Shown here: piece after piece, positions 1 through 6,090 of the stretch
How the letters are laid out: each line of letters begins with the position of its first letter
Position numbering within the stretch: the stretch's first letter is position 1
Assembly: GCA_020024595.1 (NCBI GenBank)
Contig: JAHHTO010000144.1
Coordinates: forward strand, 1-6,090
Reading direction: 5' to 3'
DNA length: 6,090 bases
Origin: Schaedlerella sp.
GTDB taxonomy: Bacteria > Bacillota > Clostridia > Lachnospirales > Lachnospiraceae
Program-made: the position numbers and the translations under genes
Notes under the pieces: model-generated
Database searches by the model: none
What the model saw: the letters and a program-made list of their open reading frames with translations, nothing else
What the model was told of the DNA's origin: nothing

Positions 1-114
1 ATGGCGGATGCGGTTCAGCTGGAACGATTCATGGAAAAACTGCTGCACGATCAGGATCTGTCTGGGATCTACCGGAGCAGGGAAAAGCAGATCCAGTTTT
101 TTGATCCAGAATGA
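1..114 (+). CDS. 3' end of an unidentified protein gene, cut by the window edge
   Basis: An open frame runs from the window edge to a TGA at 112-114, giving 37 residues that end in QIQFFDPE. The first codon here is ATG, but there is no upstream sequence in which to judge a start, so it should be read as an internal or unresolved position. The peptide is charged and helix-like (LERFMEKLLHDQ, then YRSREKQ). I do not recognise the family. The stop lies within a few bases of the end of the TnpV relic on the opposite strand. The gene may therefore end naturally here, or it may have been truncated and picked up a stop at the junction. The sequence to the left of the window would settle this. Confidence 0.45.
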   Translation: MADAVQLERFMEKLLHDQDLSGIYRSREKQIQFFDPE

Positions 115-116
115 AC

Positions 117-305
117 CGTCTTCTTATGCTCCTTCCGATAGCGTCAGTGCCTCTGACCCCGAATACCGATAGGCATATCATCGCTTTCCGGCAGGGTAAG
201 GCAAAGAAAATAATAGTTTCCCTTCAATTCTTACCACAGACCATTGCTCACGTCATAAATGTACTTGTCTATTCTAAAATCCTCCAGTATAATGTATTCA
301 CACAT
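117..305 (-). pseudogene. Decayed TnpV-type transposon protein fragment
   Basis: Read on the minus strand from an ATG at 305-303, the translation contains a block typical of the TnpV family of small transposon-encoded proteins. It includes YDVSNGLW, then ELKGNYYFLCLTLPE, then MPIGIRGQRH, then RYRKEHKKT. TnpV proteins usually show a pattern like GDYY..xLTLPEEE..PIGIWGQRHLRYLKEH near their N-terminus. The frame is broken by TAA at 233-231, where the family usually has an aromatic residue (one base from a Tyr codon), and by TGA at 146-144, just after GQRH. Similarity ends near 117, before the part where the family continues with a TYxNLLTSGKL-like segment, so about half the protein is missing. 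This is a nonfunctional relic marking a past transposon. The family assignment is by recalled motif, not by a search. Confidence 0.72.
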
Positions 306-348
306 ATGCCACAGATCCCCCATTGCCACACTTTGTTATAGTTTCTGA

Positions 349-615
349 TCAGATTTTCCTTCCCTTGGAACAGACTTCCCCTGCGGTGATGCGTTTATTG
401 TATATCCTGGTGAGGATGGTCCGTGGCTGAGCATGCGCCTGGAAGCTGAGCGCAGAGGCGCTGAAGAAGCTGCCCTGCTTTGCACGCTGAGGGACAGAGC
501 TCCTGAAGCTCACGATGCATTGATTGGACAAGTATTCCATGCATTTGATGATTACGACAACACCCCTGATAAGCTTGAGCATGTTTATGAAAAGCTGTTG
601 AAGCTTCTTTCCTAA
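349..615 (+). pseudogene. C-terminal remnant of a DUF4091/GH123-like glycoside hydrolase
   Basis: The frame is open from just after a TGA at 346-348 to TAA at 613-615 and gives 88 residues. It contains DFPCGDAFIVYPGEDGPW, then SMRLEAERRGAEEAALL, then a helical tail ending KLLKLLS. The pattern (F/W)PxGDxFxVYPGxDGPxxSxRLEAxRxGxED is the typical C-terminal signature of DUF4091 and GH123-type hydrolases. Those proteins normally run to about 500-600 residues, so only the last sixth or so is left. The first in-frame ATG (433) falls inside the conserved motif and has no Shine-Dalgarno sequence in front, so expression is unlikely. The stop lies 70 bases before the DUF5107 gene on the same strand, which suggests the intact gene was once the upstream member of the same sugar cluster. 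The 5' part was apparently lost when the TnpV-bearing element arrived or left. Which of the two related families it belongs to is uncertain. Confidence 0.6.
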
Positions 616-685
616 AGTGTGAAGCCGCATTTTATTATGGGTCTGTCTGCATCGACGATCATAAGGTAAAAATTAGGAGGACAGT

Positions 686-2695
686 ATGAAACTATATAAG
701 GGAACACTGGAGATTAAGGGCAGTACATTAAAGGGAGAAAATCCACAGCCCAGATTCCGTTCCAAAATGGCGAATATGCATTGCACAGAAGATGGAACGC
801 TTCGTCCAGAGGAGCATATTGGATACGGCGTTGCTTGCAATGAAAAAACATTGCCCTATAGAATGCAGGATCGGTATGATCGCGCAGAGGACGACATTAC
901 TTTGGAAACGATCGTTATGGAAAACGATTATCTAAAAGCGGTCTTTCTCCCGGGATATGGTGGCAAGCTGTGGAGCTTATATTCCAAAGACGAAGAAAGG
1001 GAATTGCTTTTTGTCAATCCTGTATTCCGCTTTGCCAACCTTGCCAACCGTAACGCATGGATGTCGGGAGGTATCGAATGGAATTTAGGTCATATGGGAC
1101 ATCATGCGTTTACTTCCACAGATGTTTTCTGTGCCAAAGTAGTTGCCCCGGATGGAGAAGAATTCCTGAGAATGTACGAATATGAGGCAACCCATGCACA
1201 GATCATGCAGATGGACTTCCATCTTCCTGATGGGGAAAAGCAGCTATCCATGCATGTAAGGATCCAAAATGCAAGGGATACAGATGCGCCTGTGTATTGG
1301 TGGACCAATGTAGCTGTTCCGCTTACGGAAAACACCCGTGTATTTTCGGGAACGCCCGAGATTATTTTCCAGCTAACCCCAGAGGAAGCAGGACATATTC
1401 CGGGCTTCGGACATTGTTCTATGCCGGAACAGCCCAATATTCCGGGAGTGGATCTCAGTTACCCTTGGAGAATTCCTCATTCACTGGAGTACTTTTTCCA
1501 GAACAAGAAGACTGATGTATCCCCCTGGGAAGTAAGCATTGAAAAGAATTGCAAAGGCTTTATGGAGCGGTCCACACAGCCGTTGCGTACAAGGAAAATG
1601 TTCTGCTGGGGAAGCAACACCGGTGGACATCACTGGTGCGATTATCTTTCCAGGGAAGGCTGCGGAGACTACATTGAGATCCAGGCGGGACTTGCACCGA
1701 CACAGACACATACTGACGTACTTCCAGCAAATGGAACCATTATGTTTACCCAGATGTTTGGAGCATATTCAACAGATGAAAGCGGTCAGAATCTGGAATG
1801 GAACGAGGCGCTTCCCAGTGTTGCATCCAGAGTAGAAGAACTGCTGCCGGCGGCAAAGGTACAGCAAGCAAATATGGAGTATACCCTTAAGAGTACCTTG
1901 AAGGCTCAGGAAATTCTTCATACAGGCAGTTGGTACGGTGGATTGGAAATGGCAAGACGTGAAAAGGCTGGCGAAATGCCTGTTGCGTGCCATTTGCACT
2001 TCCCAAGACCTGAAAATGGTGAATATAAAGAATGGCTTGACCTCTTGGACGGAAGTGCTCTGCCTGAAACCCAGATTCCACATCCCTATGTCACGGATGA
2101 GAAATGGCTTCCATATTTGGCCAATGCAGCTCAAAATGGAAATGACGAGACAGCATTCCAATATGCAGTATCTTTGGCGGAGAACGGCAGATGCAAAGAA
2201 GCGGAGAAGATTTTTGAAGATTTGATTGCGAAAAAGAATCCATGGGCAGCACACGCAATGGGATTGCTGCATAAGCGGGACAAGAAGCACGAAAAGGCAT
2301 CTGAGTTCTTCATGATGGCGTATGATTGGGAAAAGGATACACTGGATCAGAGCTTTGCAGAGGGAGCACTGCAGTCCCTGCTTTCCGTCAAAAACTACGA
2401 AAAGGCATGGGAGCTTTATGCAGAAATTCCGGATAACAAAAAGACCGAGGCTGAGGAACTCCTGGCAGCAGAGGCCGCGGTCAAGTTGGGCAAAGATGCG
2501 TTCTTGGAAGAAGCATATACGAAGGTGTATGCTGCTATTCGCGAAGGTGCAGTCGGTCTTTCTGATGTGTGGTATGAACATCAGGCAAGAAAAGCAGCGA
2601 AAGCAAAACGTGTAGAATTTACCCCTGACATGATAGTCAGAACCCTGAAGCTGCCCCGTAATCTGAATTTCCTGATGTTTGTCGATGATATTTGA
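686..2695 (+). CDS. DUF5107 domain protein with C-terminal TPR-like repeats
   Basis: The product has 669 residues. The start is fixed by AGGAGG at 675-680, five bases before the ATG, and no alternative is needed. Residues about 50-365 match the DUF5107 family. Seen in order are PGYGGKLWSLYS (89-100), NRNAWMSGGIEWN (121-133), GHHAF, YWWTNVAVP (204-212), CWGSNTGG (307-314) and YIEIQAG (329-335). These correspond to family blocks usually written as GGRI..., W.SGGIEFN..., WWANVAV... and YIEL.AG. The layout resembles a galactose-mutarotase-type beta-sandwich, which is inference. Residues about 480-625 are helical and alanine-rich, with TPR-like units (ETAFQYAVSLAENGRCKEAE, HEKASEFFMMAYDWEK, YEKAWELYAEI). 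There is no signal peptide or membrane segment, so the protein is cytoplasmic. DUF5107 proteins with TPRs are often around 1,000 residues or more; this one is shorter but looks complete at both ends. Such genes often sit beside glycoside hydrolases, and here a GH2 follows. Function is unproven: possibly sugar binding, epimerisation or glycoside cleavage. E131 and E331 are conserved acidic candidates. The family call is firm; the role is not. Confidence 0.88.
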   Translation: MKLYKGTLEIKGSTLKGENPQPRFRSKMANMHCTEDGTLRPEEHIGYGVACNEKTLPYRMQDRYDRAEDDITLETIVMENDYLKAVFLPGYGGKLWSLYSKDEERELLFVNPVFRFANLANRNAWMSGGIEWNLGHMGHHAFTSTDVFCAKVVAPDGEEFLRMYEYEATHAQIMQMDFHLPDGEKQLSMHVRIQNARDTDAPVYWWTNVAVPLTENTRVFSGTPEIIFQLTPEEAGHIPGFGHCSMPEQPNIPGVDLSYPWRIPHSLEYFFQNKKTDVSPWEVSIEKNCKGFMERSTQPLRTRKMFCWGSNTGGHHWCDYLSREGCGDYIEIQAGLAPTQTHTDVLPANGTIMFTQMFGAYSTDESGQNLEWNEALPSVASRVEELLPAAKVQQANMEYTLKSTLKAQEILHTGSWYGGLEMARREKAGEMPVACHLHFPRPENGEYKEWLDLLDGSALPETQIPHPYVTDEKWLPYLANAAQNGNDETAFQYAVSLAENGRCKEAEKIFEDLIAKKNPWAAHAMGLLHKRDKKHEKASEFFMMAYDWEKDTLDQSFAEGALQSLLSVKNYEKAWELYAEIPDNKKTEAEELLAAEAAVKLGKDAFLEEAYTKVYAAIREGAVGLSDVWYEHQARKAAKAKRVEFTPDMIVRTLKLPRNLNFLMFVDDI

Positions 2696-2749
2696 AACAC
2701 CAGAAAAAATGATCCATCTGGTTAGATGAAACTCTAAAATTAAAATTTG

Positions 2750-2799
2750 GCCCCACCATTTGCTTGCAGAAAGTGCATCATAAAAACAAATGGTGGGGC
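2750..2799. terminator. 13-bp perfect inverted repeat after the DUF5107 gene, possible terminator
   Basis: GCCCCACCATTTG (2750-2762) pairs perfectly with CAAATGGTGGGGC (2787-2799) across a 24-base loop. The loop holds a small TGCA/TGCA hairpin of its own around GAAAG. It lies 55 bases after the DUF5107 stop, where an end of transcription is expected. On the + strand no T run follows the stem. On the minus strand a T-rich tract (TTTTAATTTT) begins four bases after it. It is therefore not a textbook intrinsic terminator in the + direction. It could be a weak or bidirectional terminator, a 3' mRNA-protecting hairpin, or a processing site between the two genes. Confidence 0.45.
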
Positions 2800-2859
2800 T
2801 TACAGATACAATGATGCAGAAATCTTCTGTTGATGTGTATCAGATAAGGCACTTGGCGG

Positions 2860-2887
2860 GTGACCCAATTTGATGCGAAACAATTAT
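2860..2887 (+). promoter_or_regulatory. Candidate promoter for the GH2 gene (weak)
   Basis: GTGACC at 2860-2865 matches four of six -35 consensus bases, and AATTAT at 2882-2887 matches four of six -10 bases, with a 16-base spacer. Initiation would fall near 2894, about 50 bases before the GH2 start. The location after the hairpin and before a well-spaced ribosome binding site supports it, but AT-rich DNA gives such matches by chance. Confidence 0.25.
2870..2883. promoter_or_regulatory. Candidate LacI-family operator
   Basis: TTGATGCGAAACAA is a 14-bp imperfect palindrome with a central CG and TTG...CAA ends; five of seven base pairs are symmetric. That is the general shape of LacI-family operators. 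It is not a good CcpA (cre) site, because the TG/CA bases are offset by one. It overlaps the spacer and first -10 bases of the candidate promoter, where a repressor would act. No regulator gene is in the window, so this is inference. Confidence 0.27.
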
Positions 2888-2905
2888 TTTTTAATTTGAT
2901 CAGCG

Positions 2906-2921
2906 CATTGTGCACATTGTG
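2906..2921 (+). repeat. Tandem CATTGTG direct repeat in the GH2 leader
   Basis: CATTGTG occurs at 2906-2912 and again at 2915-2921, separated by CA, and the join forms the 8-bp palindrome TGTGCACA (2909-2916). It ends ten bases before the AGAGGA ribosome binding site at 2931-2936. It may be a protein-binding site or simple sequence drift; there is no further evidence for a function. Confidence 0.35.
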
Positions 2922-2943
2922 TTAAAAGAAAGAGGAAACTGAT

Positions 2944-5793
2944 ATGAGAATGTATGAAAATTTGGAGCATTTACAAAAGAATCGATTAAAACAGCGGGCC
3001 TATTATATACCAGAGGGTATATCAGAATATATGAGTCTGAATGGGCAGTGGCAGTTTGATTACTACAGATGTGATGACGATGAGCAGCCAATCAAGACAG
3101 GTACGATTGACGTTCCCTCCTGCTGGCAGTGCAGAGGATATGAATTACCATACTATACCAATGTCGTATATCCGTATCCGGTAGATCCCCCTTTTGTACC
3201 GATGGATAATCCGATGGGCGTATATGCCCGCAGTTTTGTGATTGATGATGTCACGCAAAAACACTACATAATATTCGAAGGTGTCAGTTCCTGCTTGGAG
3301 TTGTACATCAATGATGTATTTGCAGGCTATTCTCAAGGAAGTCACCTGCAGGCAGAATTTGATATTTCTGAGTTGGTCACGGAAGGCGTTAATCATGTAA
3401 CAGCCAAGGTTCGAAAGTGGTGTTCCGGGAGCTATTTGGAAGATCAGGATTGTTTTCGTTACAATGGTATTTTCAGAGATGTCTATATCCTCTCTAGACC
3501 GAAAGGACACATTGCAGATATCGACATTCAATCAACTGGAAACACCATACAGGTTCACTTTGAGGGAAGTGCACATATTGCGCTTTATGATCAGGAAAAA
3601 AACCTTATTTCTGATTGTGATGCAGTGGGAGAGACACGATTTGAGGTTGACAATCCGATTAAGTGGAATGCGGAGCAACCATACCTGTATGAGCTGGTTT
3701 TCTCTAGTCACGCAGAGGTGATCCGGCAGAGTGTAGGATTTGTAGAATATGGGATCAATCAGCGTGGTGCCTTTACGGTCAACGGTGTAGAAGTGAAATT
3801 AAAGGGCGTTAATCATCATGATACACATCCTACAAATGGCTACACCATGACAGACGAGGAATTATTGCGGGATTTGAAGCTGATGAAACAGCTGAATATC
3901 AACTGTATCAGGACTTCCCACTATCCCCCTACACCCAAATTCTTGGAGTACTGCAACCGACTTGGCTTTTATGTAATGCTGGAAACGGATCTGGAAACCC
4001 ATGGCTTTGCGAACAGATTTGCAGGTGGAACGGGATATGACTGCGTGAATAACCAGGATTGGATCGGAAATCAGGTTCAATGGCTTCCCGCATTTATGGA
4101 GCGTATGGAACGGGCATATCACCGTGACAAGAATTTTCCGTGTATTTTTTCTTGGTCTACAGGTAACGAAAGTGGACATTGCGATAACCATTACGAGATG
4201 ATTCAATGGTTGAGAAAAACAGATCATCGCAGACTGGTTCACTGCGAAGACGCATCCAGAGCATCAACATCATACAATCCTGCACATAGAGTCCCAGAGT
4301 ATTATAATCACGCCGATCTGTATTCCAAAATGTATCCGCGATATGAAGAACTAGAGGAATACGCGCAAGATGCAACAATGACACTGCCCTTTTTTATGTG
4401 TGAATACAGTCATGCCATGGGAAATGGCCCGGGAGATGTGGGTGATTATTGGGAAGTAATCTATAAATACCCCAAATTGATCGGTGGCTGTATATGGGAA
4501 TGGGCAGATCATACTTTTGTTGAGAACGATATTCCAAAATACGGTGGAGATTTTGGTGAGCTGACTTCTGATGGGAATTTCTGTTCAGATGGTTTGGTGA
4601 CGTATGATCGCAAGCTCAAAGCAGGTGCAATGAATGTAAAATATACATATCAATATATTGGCTTTGCATTGAATCAAAATGAAGTTATAATCACAAATTT
4701 GTATGATTTCACGAATCTAGAGCAGTATCGGTTAGAAATGCAAATTGTTGTAGACGGAAAATCCATCAAAACAGAATCATTTGTGCTGGATTTGGAGCCT
4801 AAACACAGCAGAAATATTTCTTTCGAGATGCCTGAATCCTGCGACTTTGGGGCATATGTTGTTTGCCGTGCTTATGATAAAAATGATGAGATTGCAGCCC
4901 TCTGGGAAAATCCACTTCTAGTGAAAGTGGTAAACCTGGATTTGACTTGCGAGGGTGCAGTAATTACAGAAACGAGCAGGAGTTATCTTGTCGCAGGAAA
5001 TGAATTCTCTTATGAGATATCAAAGCGTACAGCACTTCCCGTTCATATTGTCAAGAATGGTATGGAGCAGCTGGGGGCACCGGTAGAGATGTCCGTTTGG
5101 AGGGCGCCGGCAGATAATGACAGGAACATTAAAAATCTCTGGGGACATCCGAATATCTGGGAGGGCGAAAACTACGACCGAATTTTTAACCATGTGTATG
5201 ATGGTAAAAAAACGGGAAATGAATTAACCTTTACCGGAAGCCTTTCTGGTGTTGGTCGTGTGCCATTTATGCACTATACACTGCGTTATCTGTTTTTCGC
5301 AGATGGAGCGATAAAAGTTGAAATCAAAACAAAGGTCCGTGAAAACTGTTGCTGGCTTCCTAGATTTGGATTTGATTTCAAGCTGAATTGTGCCGATTCC
5401 AAATTCCGTTACTTTGGTAAGGGTCCTATGGAGAATTATTGTGATATGAATGCGCATGTTACAACCAACTGGTTTGAAAGTACATTGCAGCAAGAGTATG
5501 TACCTTATATTATGCCTCAGGAACACGGTAATCATACTGGGTGCAAACGGTTGGAAATTCAGAATGGCCTGCATTTTTGGGCGCAGGATGCATTTGAAAT
5601 GAGTGTGAGCAAGTATACTGCACAAGAGCTTACAAAGGCACAGCATATTGACGAACTGAATGCCAATGGATTTATGAATGTACGGATTGACTACAAGGAT
5701 TCTGGCTTGGGATCAAATTCATGCGGTCCGAAACTGATGGAAAAGTACAGACTTCAGGAAAAAGAGTTTGTGTTTGGATTCTCCATACGATAA
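2944..5793 (+). CDS. lacZ: Glycoside hydrolase family 2 beta-galactosidase (LacZ type)
   Basis: The 949-residue product should hydrolyse terminal beta-D-galactosides (lactose or related oligosaccharides) in the cytoplasm; there is no signal peptide. AGAGGA at 2931-2936, seven bases before the ATG, favours this start over the ATG two codons later. Domains in order: N-terminal sugar-binding sandwich (about 15-185), Ig-like domain (190-275), TIM barrel (276-570), linker sandwich (580-665) and the C-terminal beta-galactosidase small-chain domain (670-948). Comparison with E. coli LacZ places the acid/base at E409 (STGNESGH) and the nucleophile at E487 (CEYSHAMGN). Mg ligands are E351 and H353 (LETHG) with E409. 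Substrate-pocket residues are N73 (YTNV), D169 (EDQD), H292, H326 (RTSHYP), H490 and W520. E. coli F601 is F546 and N604 is D549 (NFCSDG). E. coli W999 is replaced by C927 (SNSCGP), as in many relatives, so substrate preference may differ from lactose. It is about 75 residues shorter than E. coli LacZ but has all domains. It lies 248 bases after the DUF5107 gene, with a hairpin between, and so may be transcribed separately. Confidence 0.95.
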   Translation: MRMYENLEHLQKNRLKQRAYYIPEGISEYMSLNGQWQFDYYRCDDDEQPIKTGTIDVPSCWQCRGYELPYYTNVVYPYPVDPPFVPMDNPMGVYARSFVIDDVTQKHYIIFEGVSSCLELYINDVFAGYSQGSHLQAEFDISELVTEGVNHVTAKVRKWCSGSYLEDQDCFRYNGIFRDVYILSRPKGHIADIDIQSTGNTIQVHFEGSAHIALYDQEKNLISDCDAVGETRFEVDNPIKWNAEQPYLYELVFSSHAEVIRQSVGFVEYGINQRGAFTVNGVEVKLKGVNHHDTHPTNGYTMTDEELLRDLKLMKQLNINCIRTSHYPPTPKFLEYCNRLGFYVMLETDLETHGFANRFAGGTGYDCVNNQDWIGNQVQWLPAFMERMERAYHRDKNFPCIFSWSTGNESGHCDNHYEMIQWLRKTDHRRLVHCEDASRASTSYNPAHRVPEYYNHADLYSKMYPRYEELEEYAQDATMTLPFFMCEYSHAMGNGPGDVGDYWEVIYKYPKLIGGCIWEWADHTFVENDIPKYGGDFGELTSDGNFCSDGLVTYDRKLKAGAMNVKYTYQYIGFALNQNEVIITNLYDFTNLEQYRLEMQIVVDGKSIKTESFVLDLEPKHSRNISFEMPESCDFGAYVVCRAYDKNDEIAALWENPLLVKVVNLDLTCEGAVITETSRSYLVAGNEFSYEISKRTALPVHIVKNGMEQLGAPVEMSVWRAPADNDRNIKNLWGHPNIWEGENYDRIFNHVYDGKKTGNELTFTGSLSGVGRVPFMHYTLRYLFFADGAIKVEIKTKVRENCCWLPRFGFDFKLNCADSKFRYFGKGPMENYCDMNAHVTTNWFESTLQQEYVPYIMPQEHGNHTGCKRLEIQNGLHFWAQDAFEMSVSKYTAQELTKAQHIDELNANGFMNVRIDYKDSGLGSNSCGPKLMEKYRLQEKEFVFGFSIR

Positions 5794-6090
5794 GAAATGC
5801 ATCGCTTTCAAGATGTCGATTCTGGTTATATGGTATCGTACCTCAGTAGAGGAGACCATGCATAAAATCTGGAAACGTATAAAGGTGACCTAGCATTGAC
5901 GTATACAAATCATGCCAAATCAATAAAAAGCTCAGCCGTGAGAAATTTCTCACGGCTGAGCTTAGCTTTAAGTGTCACGGGGCAAACGATATCCTTCTAT
6001 TTTTTCTCAATTTCCTTTTTTCATTTAATCAGAGAAATAAGGATTCAGATTCTCGTCTTTTGATTATTTGATTTATTCGTAGTATACAAC
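5794..6090. other. Noncoding 3' flank of the GH2 gene
   Basis: Apart from the palindromic terminator inside it, I find no supportable gene here. The part before the terminator (5794-5927) has only a 26-codon frame from 5813 to 5893 without a ribosome binding site. After the terminator the + strand is pyrimidine-rich (CTATTTTTTCTC, then CCTTTTTTCATTT, about 5995-6026). A short open frame on the minus strand enters from the right edge and stops at 6029. No inverted repeats, target-site duplications or tRNA-like folds were noticed. Confidence 0.6.
5928..5963. terminator. Perfect 36-bp palindrome, probable bidirectional intrinsic terminator
   Basis: The arms 5928-5945 and 5946-5963 are exact reverse complements: AAGCTCAGCCGTGAGAAA against TTTCTCACGGCTGAGCTT. 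As RNA this gives a 16-bp GC-rich stem with an AATT tetraloop. On the + strand only a short, broken T run follows (AGCTTTAAG). On the minus strand the stem is followed by CTTTTTATTGATTT, a better T tract. It lies 135 bases after the GH2 stop and probably ends that transcript. The stronger T tract on the minus side suggests it also serves a convergent gene beyond the right edge. Confidence 0.8.

Noticed and set aside
111..341. 76-codon + strand open frame starting MNRLLMLLP
   Set aside because: It is the antisense of the TnpV relic, has no ribosome binding site and no protein-like pattern.
349..630. 93-codon minus-strand open frame
   Set aside because: It is antisense to the DUF4091-like remnant, whose + strand translation carries the recognisable motif.
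1769..2581. 270-codon minus-strand open frame
   Set aside because: It lies wholly within the well-supported DUF5107 gene. Its translation is rich in Cys, Phe and Leu in the manner of a shadow frame, and no ribosome binding site or family motif is seen.
2700..2943. Possible riboswitch or leader peptide between the two genes
   Set aside because: Apart from the hairpin there is no conserved riboswitch core, no antiterminator pairing and no short frame with a ribosome binding site.
5813..5893. 26-codon + strand frame starting MSILVIWYRTS
   Set aside because: It is too short, lacks a Shine-Dalgarno sequence at the right distance and matches nothing recognised.
5896..5925. TTGACG resembling a -35 box
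   Set aside because: No -10-like hexamer lies at 16-18 bases, and it directly precedes the terminator, so a promoter here makes little sense.
6029..6090. Minus-strand open frame entering from the right edge, ending KRRESESLFL
   Set aside because: Only about 20 codons are visible in AT-rich DNA. It could be the end of a convergent gene but cannot be supported from this window.

Overview
The window looks like a stretch of a low-to-mid GC Firmicute chromosome, most likely a gut-type Clostridia such as Lachnospiraceae. The reasons are strong AGGAGG-type ribosome binding sites, moderate AT-richness, a TnpV-type transposon relic of the kind common in that group, and carbohydrate genes typical of gut anaerobes. 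The taxonomic call is inference; no marker gene is present.

Layout. The left edge (1-114) holds the 3' end of an unidentified + strand gene. It runs directly into a scrambled stretch (about 117-615) made of two gene remnants. The first, on the minus strand (about 117-305), is a decayed piece of a TnpV-family transposon protein with two in-frame stops. The second, on the plus strand (349-615), is the intact-frame C-terminus of a DUF4091/GH123-like glycoside hydrolase whose first several hundred residues are gone. This reads as an old insertion/deletion scar.

Two full-length + strand genes follow. The first (686-2695) encodes a 669-residue DUF5107 protein with a C-terminal tetratricopeptide-like region. 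The second (2944-5793) encodes a 949-residue GH2 beta-galactosidase of the LacZ architecture, with every main catalytic and magnesium-binding residue visible. Neither has a signal peptide, so both should act in the cytoplasm on imported oligosaccharides or glycosides. A 248-base gap between them carries a long hairpin and then a region with a possible promoter, a LacI-like operator and short direct repeats. The GH2 gene may therefore be its own transcription unit. After it come about 130 bases of unexplained sequence, a perfect 36-bp palindrome that is probably a bidirectional terminator, and a T-rich noncoding tail.

Taken together, this is the surviving part of a small glycan-use cluster (DUF4091-like hydrolase remnant, DUF5107 protein, GH2 beta-galactosidase), damaged on its 5' side by a mobile element. 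No CRISPR array, tRNA, rRNA or defence system is visible. The most interesting unknown is the biochemical role of the DUF5107 protein.
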